This document shows positions 31,966 through 41,672 of a stretch of DNA of 64,000 nucleotides, in pieces. Position numbers and translations under genes: made by a program. Under the pieces are notes generated by a model. That model made no database searches. It was given only the letters and a program-made list of their open reading frames with translations, and was not told where the DNA came from. Position 1 is the stretch's first letter. Every line of letters begins with the position of its first letter. The stretch lies in NCBI GenBank assembly GCA_003248655.1, contig QFPM01000001.1, forward strand, positions 1 to 64,000, given 5' to 3'. This DNA is from Microbacterium sp. (lineage in GTDB: Bacteria; Actinomycetota; Actinomycetes; Actinomycetales; Microbacteriaceae).

Positions 31966-33570
31966 CTACGCCTCGGTGATCTCGATCTGACGGAACAGGT
32001 CGGCGCCGACGGCGTCGCGCATCTCGTCGAGGATGCCGTCGGGCACGGGCGATGACACGGTGAGCACCGACAACGCACGCCCCGACGCATCCGGCTGCGC
32101 GACGAAGAGTCCCGCGATGTTGATGCCCGCCTCACCCAGCTTCTGACCGTAGATCGCGACGATCCCGGGGCGATCGGCGTAGCGCATGACGATGTGGTGC
32201 TGCTCGATGGGCACCTCGATCTCGTACCCGTTGATGCCGACGATCTTCGGGATCATCCGCGTCCCCGCGAGGGTGCCCGCGACCGTGAGCACCGAACCGT
32301 CCGACAGCGTGCCGCGGAGGATCGTGATGTTGCGGTACAGCGGGCTCTCGGCCTCAACGATGAGGCGCGTCTCGATGCCACGCTGCTCGGCGAACAGCGG
32401 CGCGTTGACGTACGAGACGTTCTCGCTCACGATCTTGGTGAAGATGCCCTTGAGCGCGGCAAGGCGGTAGACGCTGACGTCGTAGGCGGCGAGTTCGCCG
32501 CGCACCTCGATGTCGAGGCTCGTCAGGGCGCTCGTCGCGAGGCCGGAGAAGACCTGGCCGAGCTTCTCGACGAGCGCGATGCCGGGACGCACGAATGGGT
32601 CGATGACGCCGCCGGCGACATTGACGGCATCCGGGACGAGGTCTCCTTCGAGCGCGAGCTTGACCGATCGCGCGACCGAGACGCCCGCCTTCTCCTGCGC
32701 CTCGTCGGTGGATGCACCGAGGTGCGGCGTCACGACGACGTTCGGCAGCGACAGCAGCGGGAAGGCGGTGCCGTCCTCCTTCGGCGGCTCGCTCGTGAAG
32801 ACATCGAGGCCTGCGCCCGCGATCTCGCCCGTGGTGAGCGCCGTGTACAGCGCGGCCTCGTCGACGAGACCGCCGCGAGCGACGTTGACGACGTAAGCGG
32901 TCGGCTTCATGAGCGCGAACTGCTCGGCGCCGATCATGCCGGTCGTCTCCGGCGTCTTCGGCATGTGGATCGTGACGAAGTCGCTCTGCGCGAGCAGCTC
33001 GTCGAGGCTCAGCAACGTCACCCCCAGCTGCTGCGCGCGGGCGGGAGTGACGTAGGGGTCGTAGGCGACGACCGTGACACCGAAGGCCTGCACGCGGGCG
33101 GCGATGAGCGCGCCGATGCGGCCGAGACCGATGATGCCGACCGTCTTCTCGAACAGCTCCGTGCCGGTGAACGAGCTGCGCTTCCACGCGCCCGCGGCGA
33201 GCGACGCGTGCGCGGCCGGGATGTGGCGGGCGAGGCTCAGGATGTGGCCGACGGTGAGCTCCGCGGCGGAGATGATGTTGGAGGTCGGCGCGTTGACGAC
33301 CATGACACCGGCGGCGGTCGCGACCTTGATGTCGACGTTGTCGAGGCCGACGCCGGCGCGGGCGATGACCTTCAGACGGGATGCCGCGGCGATCGCCTCG
33401 GCATCCACCTTCGTCGCCGAGCGGACGAGGATCGCATCGACGTCCGCAATCGCCGGCAGGAGCGCGGAACGGTCGGCACCGTCGACGGTGCGGATCTCGA
33501 AGTCTGGACCGAGCGCGTCGATCGTGGCGGGAGAGAGTTCTTCGGCGATGAGGACGACAGGCTTCGACAC
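31966..33570 (-). CDS. serA: D-3-phosphoglycerate dehydrogenase
   Basis: The 534-residue type-I enzyme of serine biosynthesis has NAD-binding GIIGLGRIGALIAAR, catalytic Arg/Glu/His phrases (VVNVARGGLVDE, LDVFTSEPP, VVTPHLGAST), an intervening ASB domain and a C-terminal ACT domain (HHIVMRYADRPGIVAIYGQ) that gives serine feedback in this type. The GTG at 33570, preceded by AAGGTCT, starts at the conserved SKPVVLIAEELS. It stands alone between a palindromic repeat and two small membrane-protein genes. Confidence 0.96.
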   Translation of the reverse strand: MSKPVVLIAEELSPATIDALGPDFEIRTVDGADRSALLPAIADVDAILVRSATKVDAEAIAAASRLKVIARAGVGLDNVDIKVATAAGVMVVNAPTSNIISAAELTVGHILSLARHIPAAHASLAAGAWKRSSFTGTELFEKTVGIIGLGRIGALIAARVQAFGVTVVAYDPYVTPARAQQLGVTLLSLDELLAQSDFVTIHMPKTPETTGMIGAEQFALMKPTAYVVNVARGGLVDEAALYTALTTGEIAGAGLDVFTSEPPKEDGTAFPLLSLPNVVVTPHLGASTDEAQEKAGVSVARSVKLALEGDLVPDAVNVAGGVIDPFVRPGIALVEKLGQVFSGLATSALTSLDIEVRGELAAYDVSVYRLAALKGIFTKIVSENVSYVNAPLFAEQRGIETRLIVEAESPLYRNITILRGTLSDGSVLTVAGTLAGTRMIPKIVGINGYEIEVPIEQHHIVMRYADRPGIVAIYGQKLGEAGINIAGLFVAQPDASGRALSVLTVSSPVPDGILDEMRDAVGADLFRQIEITEA

Positions 33571-33687
33571 GGCAGACCTTCGGTGCTTTTCGCGATGCGC
33601 GACGGGTGGGATGCCTCGCCGCACGTCGGGGCAAGACCGCTCCAGCCTACCGGCCCGCGCGGGCGCGTCCCGACCGTGTGACGGGCG

Positions 33688-34041
33688 CTACCCGAGCATC
33701 GAGGCGCCGTTGGTGGCGCTGTACGCGATGATGTTGAGCCAGAACACCGCGACCACGCCGAGGCCTGCCAGGAGCACGAGCGCGAACTCCCACCAGATGC
33801 GACGCCAGCCGACCGCGAACGCGATCCCGAACGCCACCAACGGAAACACCACCGCAAGCAGCAGCACGAACCACCCGTAGGGGTTGAGCGAGAGCGACCC
33901 CGACGCCTGTGCGACGAGGAAGTCCACCGCGTTCCACACGGCGTAGGCGTAGAACAGGCCGAAGAACACGGACAGCGTGACGATCAGCCACGTCGGCATG
34001 GATCGGCGCGGACGGGATGCCGGCGCAGCCTGCGCGGTCAC
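33688..34041 (-). CDS. Small hypothetical membrane protein (three helices)
   Basis: The 117-residue protein has three hydrophobic segments: LIVTLSVFFGLFYAYAVW, WFVLLLAVVFPLVAFGIAFA and FALVLLAGLGVVAVFWLNI. I do not recognise a family. The GTG at 34041 overlaps the stop of the upstream gene by GTGA, so the pair is one operon. Confidence 0.75.
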   Translation of the reverse strand: MTAQAAPASRPRRSMPTWLIVTLSVFFGLFYAYAVWNAVDFLVAQASGSLSLNPYGWFVLLLAVVFPLVAFGIAFAVGWRRIWWEFALVLLAGLGVVAVFWLNIIAYSATNGASMLG

Positions 34042-34544
34042 GGGGTCACCGCCTGTCCCACAGCGCCCACCATGACGAACGGCCACGGGATGAGCAGGAC
34101 CATTCCCGCCACCAGCCACACGATCCGCATCCACGTCTTCGTATCGCGGGTGAGCACGAGGACCGTGGCGAACCACAGCGCCGGTGCCGCGGCGGCGAGC
34201 CAGAACGCCGCCTGGTACCCGAGCGGGCTGACCAGGAACTGCGCGGTGCCCTGCAGACGCAGACCACCCACGATCCAGCCGATCGTGAACAGCAGGTAGG
34301 CACCCGCGATGACGCCGAGCACCACCAGGGTCGCGCTGCTCATCGGTTCCCGCTCCCCCGGCATCGTGACGGTGCCGTCGGCGTCGATGCGGCCGACCTT
34401 CTCGCGATTCTTGCCGACGGCGGTGAAGCCGCGCGGGAGGACGGGCGGTGTCTCCTCCGAGGCAGAGGGGCGCGCGCCCGATACGAGCGTCGGGTCGTCG
34501 TCACCGCCCCAACTCAGGGCGTCGTCATCGCGTCCGGTGCTCAC
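34038..34544 (-). CDS. Hypothetical membrane protein with acidic cytosolic N-terminus
   Basis: The 168-residue protein has an acidic, Pro/Ser-rich region of about 70 residues (including FTAVGKNREKVGRIDADGTV), then three hydrophobic helices. No family is recognised. The GTG at 34544 is chosen because the acidic opening STGRDDDALSWGG begins there, but a good ribosome binding site is lacking. It is coupled to the next small membrane protein. Confidence 0.7.
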   Translation of the reverse strand: MSTGRDDDALSWGGDDDPTLVSGARPSASEETPPVLPRGFTAVGKNREKVGRIDADGTVTMPGEREPMSSATLVVLGVIAGAYLLFTIGWIVGGLRLQGTAQFLVSPLGYQAAFWLAAAAPALWFATVLVLTRDTKTWMRIVWLVAGMVLLIPWPFVMVGAVGQAVTP

Positions 34545-34584
34545 CGCTTCAGCGTAGCCGCCGACGATACGCGAGCATGCCGAA

Positions 34585-34614
34585 GGCCCGGCCCCCTTGT
34601 GAGGAGGCCGGGCC
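34585..34614. terminator. Terminator hairpin downstream of ilvC
   Basis: GGCCCGGCC (34585-34593) pairs with GGCCGGGCC (34606-34614). It lies 50 bp beyond the ilvC stop on the minus strand and before the next minus-strand gene. Confidence 0.65.
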
Positions 34615-34666
34615 CGGTGTGGCTTTCTCAAGCCGTTCCGGCGGGTGTGCCGGAGTCTGGGTGGGG

Positions 34667-35692
<1,026 letters not shown>

Positions 35693-35727
35693 GGTGTGTT
35701 TGTTCTCCTTGATGGTGGTTCTCGAGT

Positions 35728-36237
35728 TCAGCTGCGGAGGACCCGCTCGGTGATGGACTTGCCGCCTCGGCCGATCGCGAGCAGGCCCGACTGCGCCAGC
35801 TCCTTGATGCCGAAGGGTTCGAGGGCGCGCAGGATCGCGTCGATCTTGCCGCGGTCGCCGGTGACTTCGACGACGAGGGCGTCGGTCGCATAGTCGACGA
35901 CGGATGCGCGGAAGAGGTTCACGACCTCGATGACGTTCGAGCGCGTCTGGTTGTCGGCGCGCACCTTGATCAGCATGTGCTCGCGCTGCACGGATGCCGC
36001 CGGCTCGAGCTCGACGATCTTGATGACGTTGACGAGCTTGTTGAGCTGCTTTGTCACCTGCTCGAGGGGCAGGCCTTCGACATCCACCACGACGGTGATG
36101 CGCGAGAGCCCGGGGACCTCGGTGACGCCCACGGCGAGCGAGTCGATGTTGAAGCCGCGGCGGGCGAACAGGCCCGCCACGCGGGTCAGCAGACCCGGCT
36201 TGTCCTCCACGAGGAGGCTCAGGACGTGACGGCTCAT
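35728..36237 (-). CDS. ilvN: Acetolactate synthase small (regulatory) subunit
   Basis: The 169-residue protein has an N-terminal ACT domain (HVLSLLVEDKPGLLTRVAGL, then FARRGFNIDSLAVG) and a second ACT-like half. These regulatory subunits bind valine and activate the catalytic subunit. The ATG at 36237 is one base past the ilvB stop, so expression is coupled. Confidence 0.95.
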   Translation of the reverse strand: MSRHVLSLLVEDKPGLLTRVAGLFARRGFNIDSLAVGVTEVPGLSRITVVVDVEGLPLEQVTKQLNKLVNVIKIVELEPAASVQREHMLIKVRADNQTRSNVIEVVNLFRASVVDYATDALVVEVTGDRGKIDAILRALEPFGIKELAQSGLLAIGRGGKSITERVLRS

Positions 36238-36238
36238 C

Positions 36239-38047
36239 TCACTCCTCCCCGTCGAAGCTCGGCGCATGCTCGCGCGCGTACTGGACGAAGCTGTTGCTCA
36301 CACCCTGCGGCACCATTGGCCACACCATCGCATCGGCCGAGACGACGAAGTCGATCACGACCGGCCGATCGTTCGTCTCGAGCGCGGTCTTGATGGCGGC
36401 ATCCACGTCTTCCTGCTTCTCGACGCGCAGCGCGAGGCATCCGTAGGCCTCGGCGAGCTTGACGAAGTCGGGGATGCGGATGGTGCCGTGCCCGGTGTTC
36501 AGATCGGTGTGCGAGTGGCGCCCACCGAGGAACAGCGTCTGCCACTGACGCACCATGCCCAGGCTGGAGTTGTTGATGATCGCGACCTTGATCGGGATGT
36601 TGTTGATGACGCAGGTCGCGAGCTCCTGGTTGGTCATCTGGAAGCATCCGTCGCCGTCGATCGCCCAGACGACCCGGTCGGGTTCGGCGACCTTCGCGCC
36701 CATCGCGGCGGGCACGGAATAGCCCATCGTGCCAGCGCCTCCGGAGTTTAGCCACGAGTTCGGGCGCTCATACGAGATGAACTGCGCCGCCCACATCTGG
36801 TGCTGGCCGACTCCCGCCGCGTAGACCGCCTCGGGACCGGTCAGCTCGCCGATGCGCTGGATGACGTACTGCGGCGCGAGCAGTCCGTCCTCGGTCGGCG
36901 CGAACCCGAGCGGGAACTCCGACCGCAGGCCGTCGAGGTACGACCACCACTCCGTGATGTCGGGTTCACCCTCGGTGATCGCACTGCGGTACGCGGTGTC
37001 GAGATCGACGAGAACCTCGCGCACGTCGCCCACGATGGGAACGTCGGCGAGACGGATCTTCGAGATCTCCGCCGGGTCGATGTCGACGTGCACGACCTTC
37101 GCGTTCGGCGCGAAGAACTCGACCTTGCCGGTGACCCGGTCATCGAACCGCGCGCCGAGGGCGACGATGAGGTCGGCCTCCTGCAGGGCGAGAACGGCGG
37201 GAACCGAGCCGTGCATGCCGGGCATGCCGAGGTGTTGCGCGTGCGAGTCGGGGAAGGCGCCGCGGGCCATGAGCGTCGTGACCACCGGCGCGCCCGTCGA
37301 CTCGGCGAGTGTGAGCAGTTCGGCCGACGCGCGACCGCGGATCACACCGCCGCCGACGTAGAGCACGGGCTTGGTTGCCGTGGCGAGCAACGCCGCCGCA
37401 GCCTGAATCTGCTTGCCGTGAGCCTTGGTCACCGGCCGGTAACCGGGCAGGTCGATCGTCGGCGGCCAGATGAAGGGGGCGGATGCCTGCTGGGCGTCCT
37501 TCGTGATGTCCACGAGCACCGGGCCGGGGCGACCGGTCGAGGCGATCTCGTAGGCCGCGGCGATCGCGCCGGGGATCTCTTCCGCACGCTTGACGAGGAA
37601 GGAGTGCTTCGTGATCGGCATCGTGATACCGACGATGTCGGCCTCCTGGAAGGCATCCGTGCCCATGAGGTGACTGAACACCTGACCGGTGATGCACAGG
37701 AGCGGCACCGAGTCCATGTACGCGTCCGCGATCGCCGTGACGAGGTTCGTCGCACCGGGGCCGGACGTCGCGATCGCGACGCCCGTCTTGCCGGATGCCG
37801 CGGCGTAGCCTTCGGCGGCGTGACCTGCGCCCTGCTCGTGGCGGACGAGGATGTGGCGCACCGCCTCGTCGTCGAGCAGCGGGTCGTACACGGGCATGAT
37901 CGCGCCGCCGGGAATGCCGAAGACGTCGGTCACGCCGAGCTTGTCGAGGGTACGGACGACCGCCTCGGCACCCGTGATCTCGGGGGCGGAGGTCGTCGAT
38001 CGCGCCGGTGGCCGAGGCACGGCCGGCGCAGCGGAGTCAGCAGTCAT
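36239..38047 (-). CDS. ilvB: Acetolactate synthase large (catalytic) subunit
   Basis: The 602-residue ThDP enzyme has the ThDP-activating glutamate in ILVRHEQGAGHAAEGYA, the FAD region of acetolactate synthases and the GDGCFQMTNQELAT Mg-ThDP motif. It condenses pyruvate with pyruvate or 2-ketobutyrate. The ATG at 38047 is preferred because AAGGA lies 6 bp upstream, while an ATG at 38053 is too close to it. The order ilvD-ilvB-ilvN-ilvC on the minus strand suggests one transcript. Confidence 0.97.
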   Translation of the reverse strand: MTADSAAPAVPRPPARSTTSAPEITGAEAVVRTLDKLGVTDVFGIPGGAIMPVYDPLLDDEAVRHILVRHEQGAGHAAEGYAAASGKTGVAIATSGPGATNLVTAIADAYMDSVPLLCITGQVFSHLMGTDAFQEADIVGITMPITKHSFLVKRAEEIPGAIAAAYEIASTGRPGPVLVDITKDAQQASAPFIWPPTIDLPGYRPVTKAHGKQIQAAAALLATATKPVLYVGGGVIRGRASAELLTLAESTGAPVVTTLMARGAFPDSHAQHLGMPGMHGSVPAVLALQEADLIVALGARFDDRVTGKVEFFAPNAKVVHVDIDPAEISKIRLADVPIVGDVREVLVDLDTAYRSAITEGEPDITEWWSYLDGLRSEFPLGFAPTEDGLLAPQYVIQRIGELTGPEAVYAAGVGQHQMWAAQFISYERPNSWLNSGGAGTMGYSVPAAMGAKVAEPDRVVWAIDGDGCFQMTNQELATCVINNIPIKVAIINNSSLGMVRQWQTLFLGGRHSHTDLNTGHGTIRIPDFVKLAEAYGCLALRVEKQEDVDAAIKTALETNDRPVVIDFVVSADAMVWPMVPQGVSNSFVQYAREHAPSFDGEE

Positions 38048-38091
38048 GTTCATCCTTGGGATCTGTCGGCGCACGGCGGCGTCAGACGGTG

Positions 38092-39819
38092 TCAACCGGT
38101 CGTCGCGCCCTCCGCGGCGGAGCGCACGAGACGGGAGTACTTGGCCAGGACGCCACGGGTATAGCGCGGGGGCAGGGGCTCCCAACCGTCGCGGCGGGAG
38201 CTCAGCTCAGCCTCGTCGACGAGTAGGTCGAGAGTGCGAGCCGCGATATCGACCCGTATCAGATCACCATCGCGCACGAAGGCGATGGGACCAGCGTCCA
38301 CCGCTTCGGGTGCTATGTGGCCGATGCACAGGCCGGTTGTGCCGCCTGAGAATCTGCCGTCCGTCAAGAGTAGTACATCTTTTCCGAGCCCCGCGCCCTT
38401 GATGGCGGCGGTGATGGCGAGCATCTCGCGCATGCCCGGGCCGCCCTTCGGGCCCTCGTAGCGGATGACGACGACGCTGCCCGCGTCGATGTCGCCGGCG
38501 GCCAGCGCGTCGATCGCAGCGCGTTCGCGCTCGAAGACCCGAGCGGGACCCTCGAAGATGCTCGCGTCGAAGCCCGCCGTCTTCACGACCGCACCCTCGG
38601 GCGCAAGCGACCCGTGCAGTACGGTGAGGCCGCCCGTCGTGTGAATCGGGTTGTCGAACGTGTGGATGACGGTGCCGTCGATCGGGTCGGGGTTGAGCTC
38701 TTCGAGGTTCTCGGCGAGCGTCTTGCCCGTGACCGTCAGTGCGTCGCCGTGCAACAGGCCCTCGTCGAGCATCGCCTTCATGATCACGGGGATGCCGCCG
38801 TGGCGGTCGACGTCGTTCATCACGTACTTGCCGAACGGCTTCATGTCGGCGACGTGCGGCACCTTGTCGCCGATGCGGTTGAAGTCGTTGAGGCTGAGAT
38901 CGACCTCGGCCTCGCGCGCGATCGCGAGCAGGTGCAGGACGACGTTCGTCGAGCCGCCGAGGGCCATCGCGAGGGCGATCGCGTTCTCGAAGGCATCCGG
39001 GGTCAGGATGTCGCGCGTCGTGATGCCCTGACGAAGCAGGTTCACGACGGCCTCGCCCGAGCGGTGCGCGAAGTAGTCGCGGCGGCGGTCGGCCGACGGC
39101 GGCGCCGCCGAACCCGGCAGCGACAGGCCGAGGGCTTCGGCGACGGATGCCATCGTGTTGGCCGTGTACATGCCGCCGCACGCGCCCTCGCCGGGCGCGA
39201 ATGCACACTCGATGCGCTTGAGGTCGGCTTCGCTCATCTTGCCCGACAGGCACGCCCCCACGCCCTCGAACGAGTCGATGATCGTGATGTCCTTCTCGGT
39301 GCCGTCGGAGAGCTTCACCCAGCCCGGCGCGATCGAGCCGGCGTAGAGGAAGACGCTCGAGAGGTCGAGGCGGGCGGATGCCATGAGCATGCCGGGGATC
39401 GACTTGTCACAGCCCGCGAGGAGCACCGTGCCGTCGAGGCGCTCTGCCATGACGACGGTCTCGACCGAATCCGCGATCACCTCGCGGCTCACGAGCGAGA
39501 AGTGCATGCCCTCATGGCCCATCGAGATGCCGTCCGAGACGGAGATCGTGCCGAACTGCAGCGGGTAGCCGCCGCCCGAGTGCACGCCCTCCTTCGCGCC
39601 CTGCGCGAGGCGGTCGAGGCTCAGGTTGCAGGGGGTGATCTCGTTCCAGCTCGACGCGATGCCGATCTGGGGCTTGTCCCAGTCGTCGTCGCCCATGCCG
39701 ACCGCGCGCAGCATGCCGCGCGAGGTCGTCGCCTCGATACCGTCGGTGACCGCGCGACTGCGGGGTTTGATGTCGACGGAGGCAGGCTCGAGGCCGGCGG
39801 AGAGATCGGACTGAGGCAT
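38092..39819 (-). CDS. ilvD: Dihydroxy-acid dehydratase
   Basis: The 575-residue IlvD/Edd enzyme has three Fe-S cysteine regions: NEITPCNLSLDRLA, LAGCDKSIPGM and GEGACGGMYTANTM. GGTTGLCIGHIAPEA lies near the C-terminus. It dehydrates dihydroxy-isovalerate and -methylvalerate. It is the first gene of the ilv cluster, with 44 bp to ilvB. Confidence 0.97.
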   Translation of the reverse strand: MPQSDLSAGLEPASVDIKPRSRAVTDGIEATTSRGMLRAVGMGDDDWDKPQIGIASSWNEITPCNLSLDRLAQGAKEGVHSGGGYPLQFGTISVSDGISMGHEGMHFSLVSREVIADSVETVVMAERLDGTVLLAGCDKSIPGMLMASARLDLSSVFLYAGSIAPGWVKLSDGTEKDITIIDSFEGVGACLSGKMSEADLKRIECAFAPGEGACGGMYTANTMASVAEALGLSLPGSAAPPSADRRRDYFAHRSGEAVVNLLRQGITTRDILTPDAFENAIALAMALGGSTNVVLHLLAIAREAEVDLSLNDFNRIGDKVPHVADMKPFGKYVMNDVDRHGGIPVIMKAMLDEGLLHGDALTVTGKTLAENLEELNPDPIDGTVIHTFDNPIHTTGGLTVLHGSLAPEGAVVKTAGFDASIFEGPARVFERERAAIDALAAGDIDAGSVVVIRYEGPKGGPGMREMLAITAAIKGAGLGKDVLLLTDGRFSGGTTGLCIGHIAPEAVDAGPIAFVRDGDLIRVDIAARTLDLLVDEAELSSRRDGWEPLPPRYTRGVLAKYSRLVRSAAEGATTG

Positions 39820-40112
39820 TCTCGAAGTCTATTCCTGTGCGGCGCGCGTTACGGACGCGAGACGGGACGCGGTCGGGCGTGTGACACGCGAGATGAGAAA
39901 CCACCAGTGCGCGAACGAGAGACTCGCCGCGCGACCGGGACATTTCCCCGGACGTGCTTTCTCATCTTTTCGGTGCGGAGATTTCCGGAGCGTAAAACCG
40001 GGCGCACTCCGCTTGCCCATCCGGAGCGACGGACGCACGCTCAAGACACGACACGACCGGCACCCCCGATGGCGTGGGACAACTCCCTACCCCCCATCCG
40101 AGGAGTCCGCCC
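39820..40112. other. Divergent intergenic region, ilvD and polysaccharide operon
   Basis: There is no gene in these 293 bp. They hold a degenerate relative of the 65-bp repeat: GATGAGAAACCAC (39892-39904) faces GTGCTTTCTCATC (39954-39966) with one mismatch in 13. The inner arms are replaced by a CCGGG/CCCGG hairpin near 39935-39951. Promoters for both sides must lie here. Confidence 0.6.
39892..39966. repeat. Degenerate relative of the 65-bp palindrome
   Basis: The outer arms match the family over GAGAAA/TTTCTC and extend symmetrically by three bases, but the total span is 75 bp and the inner arms are not of the family. Unlike the other three it lies between divergent genes. Confidence 0.5.
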
Positions 40113-41672
40113 ATGTTCATCTTCATCCTGCAAGTCCGGCACATGCTCGGCGGCTATCCCGAGCTCTACCTCTTCGCCGTCTACTCGCTGCTCATCTGGG
40201 GTCTCTGGCTCACGAAGCTCCTGCTGAGCCAGCGGTACCGCCCGGTGACCGCGCCCCACATGGCATCCACGAGCGTCGTGATTCCCGTTGTCGACGAGCC
40301 ACTCGACCTCTTCCGCGACGTGCTGGCGCGGATCATCGATCAGCGACCCGACGAGATCATCGTGGTTATCAACGGTGCGCGCAACCTCGGACTCGAGGAG
40401 GTCTGCGCCGAGTTCGCACCCGCGGTGCGGTGGGTGCACACGCCCATCGCCGGCAAGCGCAACGCGGTCAAGGTCGGCACCGAGCTCTCGCGCGGCGAGA
40501 TCACCGTGCTCGTCGACTCCGACACGATCTGGACGCCCGGCGCTCTGGAGGAGCTCATCAAGCCGTTCGGCGATGAGCGCGTGGGTGGTGTCACGACGCG
40601 TCAGCGCATCCTCGAGCCCGAGCGCAGCTGGATCACCCGATGGGCCGACTGGCTCGAGAACACGCGTTCTCTCTACTCGATGCCCGCCCAAAGCGTGCTC
40701 GGGCAGGTCGGGTGCCTCCCCGGTCGGACGATCGCCTTCCGCCGCTCGATCCTTGTATCCGTCATGGATGCCTTCATGACCGAGCGCTTCATGGGGGTCT
40801 TCCTCGAGATCTCCGACGACCGGACGCTGACGAACCTCACCCTCAAGGCGGGCTATCGCACGGTCTACCAGCACACGAGCCTCGTCTACACCGACGCCCC
40901 GACGCGCATCAAGAAGCTCGCGAAGCAGCAGCTGCGCTGGGCGCGCGGGAGCCAATACAACACGCTGCGAATGCTGCCGTGGATGCTCGGACACGCGCCG
41001 GTGCTCGCCGTGTTCATGGTGATGGACATCATCCTGCCGTTCCTGCTCGCGGGCGTCCTCGGCGGGTGGATCTACCGGGCTGTCATCGGCGAAGGCCAGA
41101 ACTTCTACGCCGCGATCCTCGACTCGTTCGGCGTCCAGCAGGGGCTGATCTGGATCGTCGCACTCGTGGTCGTCTCGTCCGTGCTCAGCATGGCGATCCG
41201 CCAGCTTCGGCACCTTTCGGAGAAGCCGAGCGACTTCCTGCGTCTTCCCGTCTTCATCATCGTCTCGACGATGTTCCTCATGCCTATCCGCCTGGTCGGC
41301 TTCTTCCGCATGGGCCACGTCGCGGGGTGGGGCACCCGAGCGGGAGCGTACTCCGCCGCAGGCGATGCCGGGGCTGCCCCGGATGCCGGGGGTGCCGGGA
41401 TCGACGCCGAGAGCGCGCGGCTCCTCGACGAGCTGGAGGCACTGGGCGACGACACGCCCGTCACCGGCGCAGCGCCAGTTGCCGGCGGAGCCGGAGGCAC
41501 GGCGCTGGCCCTGCGCACGTCCACCCGCCGCGCGACGTCGGTGACACGCGCCACGGCTCCTTCACAGACCCAACCTGCGAAGCGCCGCCTCAACCCGCTC
41601 GCCGCCTGGCCGTACGTCATCGGCGGCGCCATCCTGACCCTCCAGGGGGTGCTCATTGTCACCTTCGCCTAG
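40113..41672 (+). CDS. Membrane GT2 glycosyltransferase, hyaluronan-synthase-like
   Basis: The 519-residue processive GT2 enzyme has two N-terminal helices and a cytosolic domain with VVIPVVDEP, the DSD motif in VLVDSDTIW, and GRTIAFRRS. The product-site motif KQQLRWARGS is near residues 271-280, and further C-terminal helices follow. This order is that of hyaluronan/cellulose/chitin synthases. The tail (residues 415-500) is Ala/Gly/Thr-rich and disordered, followed by a last helix. With UDP-glucose dehydrogenase in the same operon, a glucuronic-acid-containing polymer is likely but unproven. CGAGGAG precedes the ATG. Confidence 0.85.
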   Translation: MFIFILQVRHMLGGYPELYLFAVYSLLIWGLWLTKLLLSQRYRPVTAPHMASTSVVIPVVDEPLDLFRDVLARIIDQRPDEIIVVINGARNLGLEEVCAEFAPAVRWVHTPIAGKRNAVKVGTELSRGEITVLVDSDTIWTPGALEELIKPFGDERVGGVTTRQRILEPERSWITRWADWLENTRSLYSMPAQSVLGQVGCLPGRTIAFRRSILVSVMDAFMTERFMGVFLEISDDRTLTNLTLKAGYRTVYQHTSLVYTDAPTRIKKLAKQQLRWARGSQYNTLRMLPWMLGHAPVLAVFMVMDIILPFLLAGVLGGWIYRAVIGEGQNFYAAILDSFGVQQGLIWIVALVVVSSVLSMAIRQLRHLSEKPSDFLRLPVFIIVSTMFLMPIRLVGFFRMGHVAGWGTRAGAYSAAGDAGAAPDAGGAGIDAESARLLDELEALGDDTPVTGAAPVAGGAGGTALALRTSTRRATSVTRATAPSQTQPAKRRLNPLAAWPYVIGGAILTLQGVLIVTFA

